From the NCBI GenBank assembly GCA_002631855.1, contig NTLF01000022.1, forward strand, positions 1-64,000: a stretch of 64,000 nt of DNA, written 5' to 3'. This document shows, piece by piece, positions 38,223 to 46,625 of this stretch (positions are counted from its first letter, which is position 1; every line of letters starts with the position of its first letter). The stretch comes from Zunongwangia sp. ESRF-bin46 (lineage in GTDB: Bacteria; Bacteroidota; Bacteroidia; Flavobacteriales; Flavobacteriaceae). The notes beneath the pieces were generated by a model. The model was not told the DNA's origin and did not search any database. It was given only the letters and a program-made list of their open reading frames with translations. A program made the position numbers and the translations under genes.

Positions 38223-40712
38223 ATGAACAAGCTTTTTACTCTCCTCTTTTTATTTGTTTCAACATGTATTTTTGCACAAGTACAATCTCCAGACGAATTT
38301 TTAGGATACAAAATAGGCACTCAGTTTTCGCGTCATGCCGATGTGGTAAATTACTTTCAGCATGTAGCCGATAACAGCAATATGGTTACCTACCAAACGT
38401 ACGGTAAAACTAACGAGCGGCGTCCGCTTACCTATGCCATTGTTTCTTCAGAAGAAAATCTAGCAAATATTGAAACCATTAGAACCAATAATTTAAAAAG
38501 TATAGGAATAGAATCGGGATCTGCAAATCCTGAAAAAGCTATCGTATGGCTTAGTTACAATGTACACGGTAACGAAGCTTCCAGTACCGAGGCAGCAATG
38601 ACAACACTGTACGAATTAATTACTAAAAAGCAAGATTGGTTGCAAAACACCGTCGTAATTATCGATCCATGTGTTAATCCCGATGGTCGTGATCGGTATG
38701 CAAATTGGTACAATCAAGTAAAGGCAACACCTTACAACCCTTCACAAGATGCAACCGAACATCACGAACCTTGGCCAGGCGGGCGTCCTAATCATTATCT
38801 TTTCGATTTAAACCGTGATTGGGCGTGGGCTTCTCAAGTAGAAACACGCCAACGTTTAAAAATTTATAACCAATGGATGCCGCACGTTCACGTAGATTTT
38901 CATGAACAAGGCATTAACGAACCATATTACTTTGCTCCTGCAGCCGAACCGTTTCACGAAATCATTACTCCGTTTCAGCGAGATTTTCAAACACAGATTG
39001 GTAAAAACCACGCCAAGTATTTTGATAAAGAAGGCTGGCTGTTCTTTACACGTGAACGTTTTGATCTGTTATACCCTAGCTATGGGGACACCTACCCTGT
39101 TTTTATGGGAGCCATTGGTATGACCTATGAGCAGGCCGGGCACGGTTTTGCAGGCTTGGGCGTCAATACCGACGAAGGCTTCGAGCTTACGTTAAAAGAC
39201 CGTGTAGCACATCATACCACTACTGGTCTTTCTACCATAGAAGTAGCTTCAAAGAATGCAGCTACATTAACTTCAGAGTTTAAAAAGTTTTTTACCACTA
39301 CTAATTCTAAATATAAAAGCTATGTTCTTACTGGAAAAAAAGATAATATTCGTGCTCTAACCGAACTATTGGACATACACCAAATACAATATGGATACAC
39401 CAATAGCGGCTCGGTAACGGGATATAACTATGCCGATGCCCAAACAGGCTCTATAAAAGCTGAGAACGCTTTGGTAGTGAGCACCAACCAACCAAAAGGT
39501 AAAATGGTAAAAGTATTGTTCGAGCCTAAAACAAAACTATCCACTCCCGTAACGTATGATATTACCGCGTGGAGCCTGCCGTATGCGTATGGGTTAGATG
39601 CCGTAGCAAGTACATCGTTGGTTTCGGCTAATGCCAATCCGCTTACTACTTTTAAAACTAATACTGCTGTTTCAAGCGCAGCAGGTTATATTGCTAAGTG
39701 GAACAGTATGTATGATGCTATTTTTTTAGCTGACTTACTGAAACATGACATCCGTGTGCGGTTTTCTGAAAAGAAATTAAGCTTTAATGGTAATACATTT
39801 GACCGTGGAAGTTTGATTATTACTCGAAGTGACAATAAAAGCAATTCAGCTTTTGATACAACGGTAACCAAACTTGCCAATAAGCATAAGCGTGAGTTAT
39901 ATGCTTCTAGTACCAGTTTTGCTGATACGATGACCGATTTTGGTTCGCCCGATATTAAAGTAGTGAACAAACAGCGTATTGCTGTATTGCAAGGCGAAGG
40001 TACTTCTTCGTTAAGCTATGGTACCATTTGGCATTTCTTTGAAAAACAGTTAGAATACCCTATTACCTCAATCAACACCGATGATTTTGATGATATTAAC
40101 CTAAGTAACTATGATGTATTGGTCATGCCGAGCGGATGGTATGGTAGCGTTTTAGGTGATGACATGTTTAATACGCTAAAAGATTGGGTTCGTAGTGGAG
40201 GAAAAGTAATAGCCATTGGCAATGCAGTACGCAGCTTTAAAAACAAAGATGGGTTTGCTCTTCAATTAAATGATGATGAATCTAAAGAAGAAAGCACAGA
40301 TTCAACCAAAAAAAATAACCTCACCCCTTACGATCAACGTGAGCAGGAAGGTACGGAAAACATGATAACAGGAAGTATCTTTAAAGTAACCATGGACCCT
40401 TCACACCCAATGGCTTTTGGGTACGGCGACAACTATTTCAGTTTAAAATTGGGAAGCACCTCGTATCGTTTTTTAGATTCTGGGTATAATGTTGGATACA
40501 TTAAAGGCGAAGCAGAAAACGTTTCCGGATTTGCAGGCAATGAAGCTAAAAAAGGCTTGACCGACTCTTTGGTGTTTGGTGAAGACCGTATTGGTCAAGG
40601 TTCGGTAGTATATTTGGTAGATGATGTGCTGTTCCGTTCGTTTTGGCAAAACGGAAAACTACTGTTTGTAAACAGTCTGTTTTTTGTAAATAACAATGCT
40701 TTTACCCTTTAA
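38223..40712 (+). CDS. M14 family zinc carboxypeptidase, exported
   Basis: An 829-residue protein with a signal peptide (MNKLFTLLFLFVSTCIFAQ). The M14 domain (about 25-350) shows His-x-x-Glu zinc ligands in VHGNEASSTEA, DPCVNPDGRDRY, the substrate Arg/Asn segment DLNRDWAWAS and HVDFHEQG with the third zinc His. The C-terminal part (about 560-800) resembles a glutamine amidotransferase-like beta/alpha domain (NYDVLVMPSGWYG, SGGKVIAIGNAVR), seen in large Bacteroidota M14 proteins. Likely involved in extracellular peptide degradation. Confidence 0.93.
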   Translation: MNKLFTLLFLFVSTCIFAQVQSPDEFLGYKIGTQFSRHADVVNYFQHVADNSNMVTYQTYGKTNERRPLTYAIVSSEENLANIETIRTNNLKSIGIESGSANPEKAIVWLSYNVHGNEASSTEAAMTTLYELITKKQDWLQNTVVIIDPCVNPDGRDRYANWYNQVKATPYNPSQDATEHHEPWPGGRPNHYLFDLNRDWAWASQVETRQRLKIYNQWMPHVHVDFHEQGINEPYYFAPAAEPFHEIITPFQRDFQTQIGKNHAKYFDKEGWLFFTRERFDLLYPSYGDTYPVFMGAIGMTYEQAGHGFAGLGVNTDEGFELTLKDRVAHHTTTGLSTIEVASKNAATLTSEFKKFFTTTNSKYKSYVLTGKKDNIRALTELLDIHQIQYGYTNSGSVTGYNYADAQTGSIKAENALVVSTNQPKGKMVKVLFEPKTKLSTPVTYDITAWSLPYAYGLDAVASTSLVSANANPLTTFKTNTAVSSAAGYIAKWNSMYDAIFLADLLKHDIRVRFSEKKLSFNGNTFDRGSLIITRSDNKSNSAFDTTVTKLANKHKRELYASSTSFADTMTDFGSPDIKVVNKQRIAVLQGEGTSSLSYGTIWHFFEKQLEYPITSINTDDFDDINLSNYDVLVMPSGWYGSVLGDDMFNTLKDWVRSGGKVIAIGNAVRSFKNKDGFALQLNDDESKEESTDSTKKNNLTPYDQREQEGTENMITGSIFKVTMDPSHPMAFGYGDNYFSLKLGSTSYRFLDSGYNVGYIKGEAENVSGFAGNEAKKGLTDSLVFGEDRIGQGSVVYLVDDVLFRSFWQNGKLLFVNSLFFVNNNAFTL

Positions 40713-40787
40713 ATTAAACTCTTAAAATAGTGTAAAACAGCCTATAAAAGTATGCACTTTATAGTACCTTCGGAAAAAAGAAGTATT

Positions 40788-41591
40788 ATGAAACGTATAT
40801 TTTTACTTACCCTAACGGTGCTGTTTTTTGCAGCCTGTAATAATTCAGAAAAGAAGAAAACGGAAGAAGCTTCCATGACTGCGGAAACGGAACAACCTAA
40901 AAAAATGGAGGAACCCGCTTCCGAAGATTTTATAGACATCACCCCTATTGAGCACGCCACGATGGTATTGCAATGGGATGACACAGTACTTTATGTAGAC
41001 CCTGTTGGCGGTGCTAAAGCTTTTGAAGGCCAGCCAAGTCCCAATATAATATTGGTAACCGATATTCACGGCGACCATATGAATGCCGAAACCATTCAGG
41101 CTGTACTAACCGAGAACACCAAACTCATTGCCCCACAAGCCGTAGCCGATAAACTACCAAAAGCATTACAAGAACGAGTTCAAGTAATGAACAATGGTGA
41201 AAGTGCCATACATTCTAATATTGCCATAGAAGCCATCCCAATGTACAACCTACGTGAAGAGGCCTTGAAATTTCATAAAAAAGGACGCGGTAATGGTTAT
41301 ATCCTTGAAAAAGATGATAAGCGGGTATATATTTCCGGAGATACAGAAGACATCCCAGAAATGCGCAACCTAACCAATATTGACATTGCTTTTGTATGTA
41401 TGAATTTACCCTACACCATGCCAGTTGATAAAGCTGCCGAAGCCGTTTTAGCCTTTAAGCCCAACGTAGTATATCCATATCACTTTAGGGGTACAGAAGG
41501 GCTAAGCGATGTTAGCAAGTTTAAAGATTTGGTAAACAAAGGAGACGAATCTATTACGGTAACCCAATTGGATTGGTATCCCAATCAATAA
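40788..41591 (+). CDS. MBL-fold lipoprotein hydrolase, UlaG-like
   Basis: A 267-residue lipoprotein. I start at the ATG at 40788 because MKRIFLLTLTVLFFAAC then gives an ideal lipobox (Cys17); an upstream in-frame ATG at 40752 would place 12 polar residues ahead. The beta-lactamase-fold motif reads TDIHGDHMN, so the first His of HxHxDH is an Asp here, while the second His, Asp and third His remain. Later ligands are probably Asp of ISGDTED and His of YPYHFRG. The substrate is unknown; UlaG relatives include lactonases and phosphodiesterases. Confidence 0.85.
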   Translation: MKRIFLLTLTVLFFAACNNSEKKKTEEASMTAETEQPKKMEEPASEDFIDITPIEHATMVLQWDDTVLYVDPVGGAKAFEGQPSPNIILVTDIHGDHMNAETIQAVLTENTKLIAPQAVADKLPKALQERVQVMNNGESAIHSNIAIEAIPMYNLREEALKFHKKGRGNGYILEKDDKRVYISGDTEDIPEMRNLTNIDIAFVCMNLPYTMPVDKAAEAVLAFKPNVVYPYHFRGTEGLSDVSKFKDLVNKGDESITVTQLDWYPNQ

Positions 41592-41608
41592 AAAATAGAT
41601 TAGTTTTA

Positions 41609-41642
41609 TATCAAAACCATTACTTTCGTAATGGTTTTGATA
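41609..41642. repeat. 15-bp perfect inverted repeat ahead of the XRE gene
   Basis: TATCAAAACCATTAC (41609-41623), 4-base loop TTTC, then the exact reverse complement (41628-41642). It lies 17 bases after the lipoprotein stop and 9 bases before the XRE start codon. It lacks a long T run. It could be a terminator, an operator for the adjacent regulator, or both. Confidence 0.75.
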
Positions 41643-41651
41643 TTATAAACA

Positions 41652-42191
41652 ATGACCAAACTAACCCAATACCGAGAACAACATAACTTAACACAAGAAG
41701 AGCTAGCTGAAAAAGCTGGCGTTTCGGTGCGCACTATTCAACGTATTGAAGCGGGTGCTACCCCAAAAGGTTATACCTTAAAAACACTTGCTTCGGTCTT
41801 AGGTGTAGCTGAAGACGCCTTACGAGCAACTACCCCAGCAGAACCCCTCCCTACTCCTCATTTAGTTAAAATAATCAACCTATCATCGTTGGCATTTTTT
41901 ATACTTCCGTTTGGGAATATTATCCTACCGCTTATTTTAATGCACTATAAAAAAGAAGTGAATACGCTTACCAAACAAATTGTTTCTGTCCAAATACTTT
42001 GGACTATCATTTCAAGTGTTCTTATAATGTTAAGTCCTTTTATTCAAAAGTGGTTTTCCCTGACCAGACAACTTATCCTCATTGTAATTATAGTTTGTGT
42101 TCTTACCAACCTATTTATTATTATTAGGAATACCGTTTCCTTAGACCAACAAAATAAACTATATATTAAACTGAATTTCAGCTTTATATAA
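41652..42191 (+). CDS. XRE-family HTH protein with membrane domain
   Basis: A 179-residue protein. The N-terminal lambda-type HTH covers about residues 5-55 (HNLTQEELAEKAGVSVRTIQRIE). After a proline-rich linker come three or four hydrophobic segments (about 73-94, 108-130, 135-160) resembling the DUF4870 kind of C-terminus. It is probably a membrane-tethered regulator. The strong inverted repeat immediately upstream is a candidate autoregulatory site. Confidence 0.85.
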   Translation: MTKLTQYREQHNLTQEELAEKAGVSVRTIQRIEAGATPKGYTLKTLASVLGVAEDALRATTPAEPLPTPHLVKIINLSSLAFFILPFGNIILPLILMHYKKEVNTLTKQIVSVQILWTIISSVLIMLSPFIQKWFSLTRQLILIVIIVCVLTNLFIIIRNTVSLDQQNKLYIKLNFSFI

Positions 42192-42298
42192 ACTTGTCAT
42201 AAAAATGTCGGGCTATTGTCGGCTATGCTTTTACTACTTTCTGAAAGAACTTTCTGAAAATTGTATTTCGTTTTAACATTAAAAAAACTACACCTACT

Positions 42299-43813
42299 AT
42301 GCAATATTTTCAAAATTTATGTACCGTAATTTTTATAGTTATTGCAGCACAAACCAATGCTCAAATACCTACAAATTCTTCTATTTTTAATGCATTAAAA
42401 AAAGCAGACAGCCTCGTCTTTACAGAAGGGTTTAATCGTTGTAATTTTTCCGCACTTAAAAAAATATTACATAAAGATCTTGAGTTTCTACACGATCAAA
42501 ATGGAACTCAGGATTTAAATCAATTCTATGAGGCATTTACAAAAAGTATTTGTTCAGACTCTACTTTTAAGCCCATTCGTAAATTAATTCCTGAAACACT
42601 ACAAGTATTTTCTTTACACAACAAAGGACAACTCTATGGAGCCATACAAACAGGTGATCACGTGTTCTACATTAAAGAACCAAATAAAGATGCCTATGCT
42701 ACATCAAAAGGAAAGTTTATTCATACTTGGGTTTTAGAAAACGAACAATGGAAATTAAAACGTATCGTAAGTTACGAACATGCCCCACCAGAGGAAGAGT
42801 ATGGAGCCAAGTTTAATGCAGATTACATTTTACCCTTATTTAACAATGACCATACCATTGAGACCTTATTAAAAAAACATCAAATCCCATCTATCTCTAT
42901 TGGTTACATTAAAAATGGAGCATTACAACAAATACGTGCATTTGGCTCTAAAAAAGAAGGCAAACCTGTTACACACAATAGCCTGTATAAAATAGCGTCA
43001 TTAACAAAACCCATTTGTGCAATAGTAGTACTAAAACTAATTAATAAAGAGGTTTGGAGTTTAGATGAACCCGTTTCTACTTATTTTGTCGATCCCGATA
43101 TTGCAAATAGCCCATATATGAACACGTTAACAACTCGTCATATATTATCACATCAATCAGGGTTTCCTAATTGGAGGTACCTCACAGCAGATAAAAAACT
43201 AGCGTTTCAGTTTGAACCTGGCACCCAGTTTCAATATTCGGGAGAAGGATTTGAGTATCTTCGAAAAGCAATAGAACATAAACTAAACCGCCCTTTTGAA
43301 GCTATCGCTACTGAAATACTCTTTGAGCCTCTTGGTATGGATAATACTCATTTTTATTGGACTCCAGAAGTCAATGAAGACAAGTATGCAGTAGAGCATA
43401 ATGAACAAGGTAAACCTATTGCTTTTAAAAAGTACACCCGTATTAATGCCGCTGCAAACGTAATAACGACAGCTGAGGACTACTCTAAATTTCTGCTTCA
43501 TATATTGGATGGTGCCGGACTATCACAACCCCTGTATCGATCATTTATTTCAACACAAGCCAATCAACAAAAAGGAATAGATTGGGGGCTCGGTATGCAG
43601 CTGCTATCTGGACTACCCAATAATGAGCTTGCTATTATGCATACTGGTGGAGATTACGGAACTAAAACCATTGCTATTCTATTACAGGAATCTAAACAAG
43701 GGTTGGTTTTGTTTACCAATTCTGAAAACGGTATGGTACTATGGCAAAAGATTATAACTGAATACTTTGGAGATATAGGAAAAGAAATAGTTACCAGAAA
43801 TTTACAAGAATAA
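42299..43813 (+). CDS. exported serine hydrolase (class C beta-lactamase fold) with NTF2-like domain
   Basis: A 504-residue protein with a signal peptide (about 1-22). Residues 30-165 look like a DUF4440/NTF2-like domain (FNRCNFSALKKILHKDLEFLHDQNG ... LENEQWKLKRIVSYEH, shown as segments). The serine hydrolase domain follows: Ser234-x-x-Lys237 in SLTK, the YSGEGFEYL tyrosine motif, and MHTGGDYGT near the end in place of KTG. The fold is that of AmpC, EstB and D-aminopeptidases. True beta-lactamase activity is unlikely without KTG; peptidase or esterase is more likely. Confidence 0.88.
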   Translation: MQYFQNLCTVIFIVIAAQTNAQIPTNSSIFNALKKADSLVFTEGFNRCNFSALKKILHKDLEFLHDQNGTQDLNQFYEAFTKSICSDSTFKPIRKLIPETLQVFSLHNKGQLYGAIQTGDHVFYIKEPNKDAYATSKGKFIHTWVLENEQWKLKRIVSYEHAPPEEEYGAKFNADYILPLFNNDHTIETLLKKHQIPSISIGYIKNGALQQIRAFGSKKEGKPVTHNSLYKIASLTKPICAIVVLKLINKEVWSLDEPVSTYFVDPDIANSPYMNTLTTRHILSHQSGFPNWRYLTADKKLAFQFEPGTQFQYSGEGFEYLRKAIEHKLNRPFEAIATEILFEPLGMDNTHFYWTPEVNEDKYAVEHNEQGKPIAFKKYTRINAAANVITTAEDYSKFLLHILDGAGLSQPLYRSFISTQANQQKGIDWGLGMQLLSGLPNNELAIMHTGGDYGTKTIAILLQESKQGLVLFTNSENGMVLWQKIITEYFGDIGKEIVTRNLQE

Positions 43814-43858
43814 TGAGCTACTTCTATAAAATACATATATCGTACTAATTGTGAATCT

Positions 43859-44407
43859 ATGACATCCATCAACATCACTTTTAAATACATGTTAGCTACG
43901 TTCGCTGCTGTATTTTTTACATGGCTAATTCACGAGTTTGCACATTGGAGTATGGCCGAAGTTCTTGGGTATACAGCTAATATGGCCTTAAACGGCACCT
44001 CGTTTGTAGCTGGGGAAGATCCTAGCACAGGGCAGCGTATCATCATTTCAGCGGCGGGACCTGTAATTACCATAATACAAGCAATTGTGGTTTTTCTATT
44101 CTTAAACTATAAACGGTGGAATCAATACCTATATCCTTTGCTATTTACTGCTTTTTATATGCGATTGTTAGCTGGAGGTATGAATGTCATCAACCCAAAT
44201 GATGAAGGCCGTATTAGTCAGTTTTTAGGATTGGGCACCTACACCATACCGGTATTAGTTAGTGCCTTTTTACTGTATTTGGTGTACAGGGTTGCCAAAC
44301 GTCACCAACTTTCTTGGAAGCTTCAAGCTACCACTACCCTATTGGTCATGGTTTTTAGCTCTATTCTTATTCTTTTAGATCAATTTTTAAGTGTTCAATT
44401 GCTATAA
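43859..44407 (+). CDS. M50-like membrane metalloprotease
   Basis: A 182-residue membrane protein with HExxH (His25-Glu26...His29 in LIHEFAHW) at the end of the first span, like site-2 proteases. Further spans lie at about 60-80, 90-105, 122-142 and 155-175. GGMNVINPNDEGRIS may supply the third zinc ligand, corresponding to the NPDG-like motif. Short stand-alone members of this type are of unknown function. It is the last ordinary gene before the repeat-rich region. Confidence 0.78.
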   Translation: MTSINITFKYMLATFAAVFFTWLIHEFAHWSMAEVLGYTANMALNGTSFVAGEDPSTGQRIIISAAGPVITIIQAIVVFLFLNYKRWNQYLYPLLFTAFYMRLLAGGMNVINPNDEGRISQFLGLGTYTIPVLVSAFLLYLVYRVAKRHQLSWKLQATTTLLVMVFSSILILLDQFLSVQLL

Positions 44408-44630
44408 AAACCGAGTGTTTTCCTGCCTTCACTCTAGTTTGCTTCGGGGTTTCTTCGCAAAACGTCCTTTTTTGGAAAATAGCCCCAACCCGTTCCCGAA
44501 GGATCCCCGAAGGAAACCCGAACAAAACCCCTTAAAATTTGGGTATAATCTGCATATGTCGTCACATGAATGCAGAGGAATGCAAATACCTTCATGTACC
44601 ATCACAGATTTGCAGCTCTTACCAGACTCG

Positions 44631-44670
44631 GTCAATCGTCGTCAAACTCCGTCATTTGTTGTCAATTGGC
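44631..44670 (+). repeat. four GTCA-starting direct repeats in 10-base phase
   Basis: GTCAATCGTC, GTCAAACTCC, GTCATTTGTT and GTCAATTGGC follow one another without gaps. One repeat per helical turn suggests an array of protein-binding sites on one face of the DNA. Confidence 0.6.
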
Positions 44671-44793
44671 TGCAAGTTGTTGGGGAATATGAAAGGTTTG
44701 ATTAGCTTTAAACCACGGATATACCTGCTTTTAGGAAAAATATTCGTTTGATGTATCGCTTAAAAAAACGAAACAAAAACCTATTTACAAGAT

Positions 44794-44823
44794 TTTGTAA
44801 AGTGGAATTTTTAAGTATATTTG
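44794..44823 (+). promoter_or_regulatory. Bacteroidota promoter of the 44985 lipoprotein gene
   Basis: TTTG (44794-44797), 18 bases, TATATTTG (44816-44823): both boxes match the consensus exactly. The leader to the start codon would be about 155 bases. A near copy occurs at 45621-45650. Confidence 0.75.
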
Positions 44824-44984
44824 GCGGCAATTTAACTTTTTATTAAGATTTCAAAGCTTTAACCCCAAACACTAATTACCCATTTTAAACCCATACAATA
44901 AACCAAACATACTACTAAAGGCTATGCCTTTTTGTGGTGGGTTATTTATTACCATAAACAAAAACCAATATTTAAATTAAACAG

Positions 44985-45590
44985 ATGAGAAGTATTAAGA
45001 TTACCCTACTATTAATTTCAGTTATTATAGCAACAAGTTGTGCCTCTGGGTATAAAATGATTGAACCAAAATCAATTAATTATGTTTCAAGAAACGAAAA
45101 CAATGGAGCAAAACTAGAGTACAAATATGATTTGCTCGATAAAAAGTATGCAAAAAAAGAAGTAAAAAAAGGGGTAAAGTTAGTGGCTGTTAAAATAACG
45201 AATGAGTCTGATAGGGACTTAATGTTTGGAAGGGAAATTAAACTTACTTATGAAAACGGAAAGGAAATAGTGGCCATGGAAAACGACAAGGTGTTTAAAT
45301 CCTTAAAGCAAAGCCCAGCTTCTTATTTGTTTTATCTTTTGTTAACCCCTTTAAATTTATACACATCAAGTTCAGATGGCGACACAAGTTCTACGCCTAT
45401 AGGGCTAGTAATTGGACCTGGCCTTGCCGGCGGAAACATGATTGCAGCCGGGTCTGCAAACAAGAAATTTAAAACAGAGCTTTTAGAGTACAACATCAAT
45501 GGAACCCTAATTAAAAAAGGCGAAACCAAATATGGACTGGTAGGAATAAAATCTGACTCTTTTGATGCTTTAAAAATAAAAGTGGAATAA
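44985..45590 (+). CDS. hypothetical lipoprotein
   Basis: A 201-residue lipoprotein (lipobox ATSC at residues 17-20). The mature part is rich in Lys and Glu, with a NESDRDLMFGREIKLTYENG segment that suggests a beta-sandwich, and a hydrophobic glycine-rich stretch (GLVIGPGLAGGNMIAAG, about 140-157) that could touch a membrane. No family recognised. First unit of the repeat-bounded region; it has its own promoter. Confidence 0.8.
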   Translation: MRSIKITLLLISVIIATSCASGYKMIEPKSINYVSRNENNGAKLEYKYDLLDKKYAKKEVKKGVKLVAVKITNESDRDLMFGREIKLTYENGKEIVAMENDKVFKSLKQSPASYLFYLLLTPLNLYTSSSDGDTSSTPIGLVIGPGLAGGNMIAAGSANKKFKTELLEYNINGTLIKKGETKYGLVGIKSDSFDALKIKVE

Positions 45591-45620
45591 AAACAAGAGC
45601 CGCAAGAAAAGATATATGAT

Positions 45621-45650
45621 TTTGTGAGTTGCGTTTTTTAAGTATATTTG
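45621..45650 (+). promoter_or_regulatory. Bacteroidota promoter of the CBS-HEPN gene
   Basis: TTTG (45621-45624), 18 bases, TATATTTG (45643-45650), exact in both boxes. The segments GATTTTGT and TTTTTAAGTATATTTG are shared with the promoter at 44794-44823. Confidence 0.75.
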
Positions 45651-45690
45651 AGACAGCACTCCCCTTTTAAATTAATATAGTAAGAACACT

Positions 45691-45776
45691 TTTTCTAGTT
45701 AGTACTGCGCATAGCATGCCAAATAGAGGAACTAACAGCGGAAAAACCGTTCATATAAACAAGTTGTGTGTAATGC
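45691..45776 (+). repeat. cassette-boundary element B (left of CBS-HEPN gene)
   Basis: An imperfect hairpin: TTTTTC (45690-45695) and GTTAGT (45698-45703) on the left arm, ACTAAC (45731-45736) and GAAAAA (45741-45746) on the right. It ends with CCGTTCATATAAACAA and then GTTGTGTGTAATGC (45763-45776), which is the inverted mate of GCACTACACACAAC after the gene (46626-46639; 13 of 14 bases). Confidence 0.55.
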
Positions 45777-45790
45777 GAAAAAAAATATAG

Positions 45791-46624
45791 ATGGGATTTG
45801 AACTTTGGTACTCAAAACATACAGGAATTAGAAGAAAAGGAACATCTTTTTCCGAATTACAAGACATATTTATCGATGACATTACCGCCAAATACATTTT
45901 TGAACCATTAGCTTGTTGCCAAATAACTGACAACCCATTTGAAGTAAAAAACACGCTCAAACAGAGAGATTTTGATACACTTGGTGTTGTAGATGATAAT
46001 GGAGTTAAACTCGGATATATCGTAAGAGAAAAACTCGGAGAAAAAACGATTGACAATTATCTTGAAAAATTTGATATAGAAATTGTTATATCGGAATCCA
46101 CACCATTATCGGAACTTTTTGAAATTCTACTTGAAAAAGAGTATGTATATATTTTGAGTAAAAACACTATTGATGGAATTGTCACTCGTGCAGACATTAA
46201 CAAACCTATAGTTAGAATTTATCTTTTCGGATTAATATCACTATTCGAATTACATTTAAATTATTGGATAACCCAAAATTATGACAACGAATCTTGGATA
46301 GATGTTTTAAAACAAGTAAGAATTGAATCCGCAGAAAAAATCTTTAATGAAAGAAAAGGGAATAATGTACAATTGACTTTGTTAGAATGTATTCAAATGT
46401 GCGACAAGAGAGATATTTTACGAACTACTGATGATTTTATAAAAGAATTCGACTTTACGAAAAACGGATTTGAAAGGCTTCTTAAAGATGTTGAAAAAAT
46501 AAGAAATGAATTAGCTCATAGTCAAAATTCAATAATAGCAAATTTGGAATGGACTGTCTTTGTGAATACAATTAAAAATGCAAAAGAGTTTTTAGTAAAG
46601 TCCGAGGAAAAAATTGAAAAATAA
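45791..46624 (+). CDS. CBS-domain protein with C-terminal HEPN-like RNase motif
   Basis: A 277-residue protein. Residues 15-135 look like a CBS pair, a nucleotide-sensing module (FDTLGVVDDNGVKLGYIVREKLG and EYVYILSKNTIDGIVTRADINK as the two cores). The helical C-terminus contains Arg238-Asn-Glu-Leu-Ala-His243, the Rx4H motif of HEPN RNases, in IRNELAHSQ. A nucleotide-gated RNase for stress or phage defence is a reasonable guess, but this RxxxxH motif also occurs in non-nuclease HEPN proteins. The gene is bracketed by a 14-bp inverted repeat, with no partner antitoxin gene in the same unit. Confidence 0.72.
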   Translation: MGFELWYSKHTGIRRKGTSFSELQDIFIDDITAKYIFEPLACCQITDNPFEVKNTLKQRDFDTLGVVDDNGVKLGYIVREKLGEKTIDNYLEKFDIEIVISESTPLSELFEILLEKEYVYILSKNTIDGIVTRADINKPIVRIYLFGLISLFELHLNYWITQNYDNESWIDVLKQVRIESAEKIFNERKGNNVQLTLLECIQMCDKRDILRTTDDFIKEFDFTKNGFERLLKDVEKIRNELAHSQNSIIANLEWTVFVNTIKNAKEFLVKSEEKIEK

Positions 46625-46625
46625 A

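Larger units (their letters stand above)
44408..44984. other. 577-base gene-free, repeat-rich left border of the cassette region
   Basis: No convincing gene. 44443-44530 contains C- and G-rich short inverted repeats (CTTCGGGGTTTCTTCG near 44441-44460 against CCGAAGGAAACCCGAA near 44507-44525). 44631-44670 carries four GTCA units spaced exactly 10 bases apart. The promoter for the next gene is at 44794-44823. Short frames exist on both strands, but none has protein-like composition. Confidence 0.65.

Noticed and set aside
44391-44705. Open frames on both strands in the region before 44985
   Set aside because: Their composition is not protein-like, they run through the phased repeats and hairpins, and the plus-strand frame starts inside the preceding gene.
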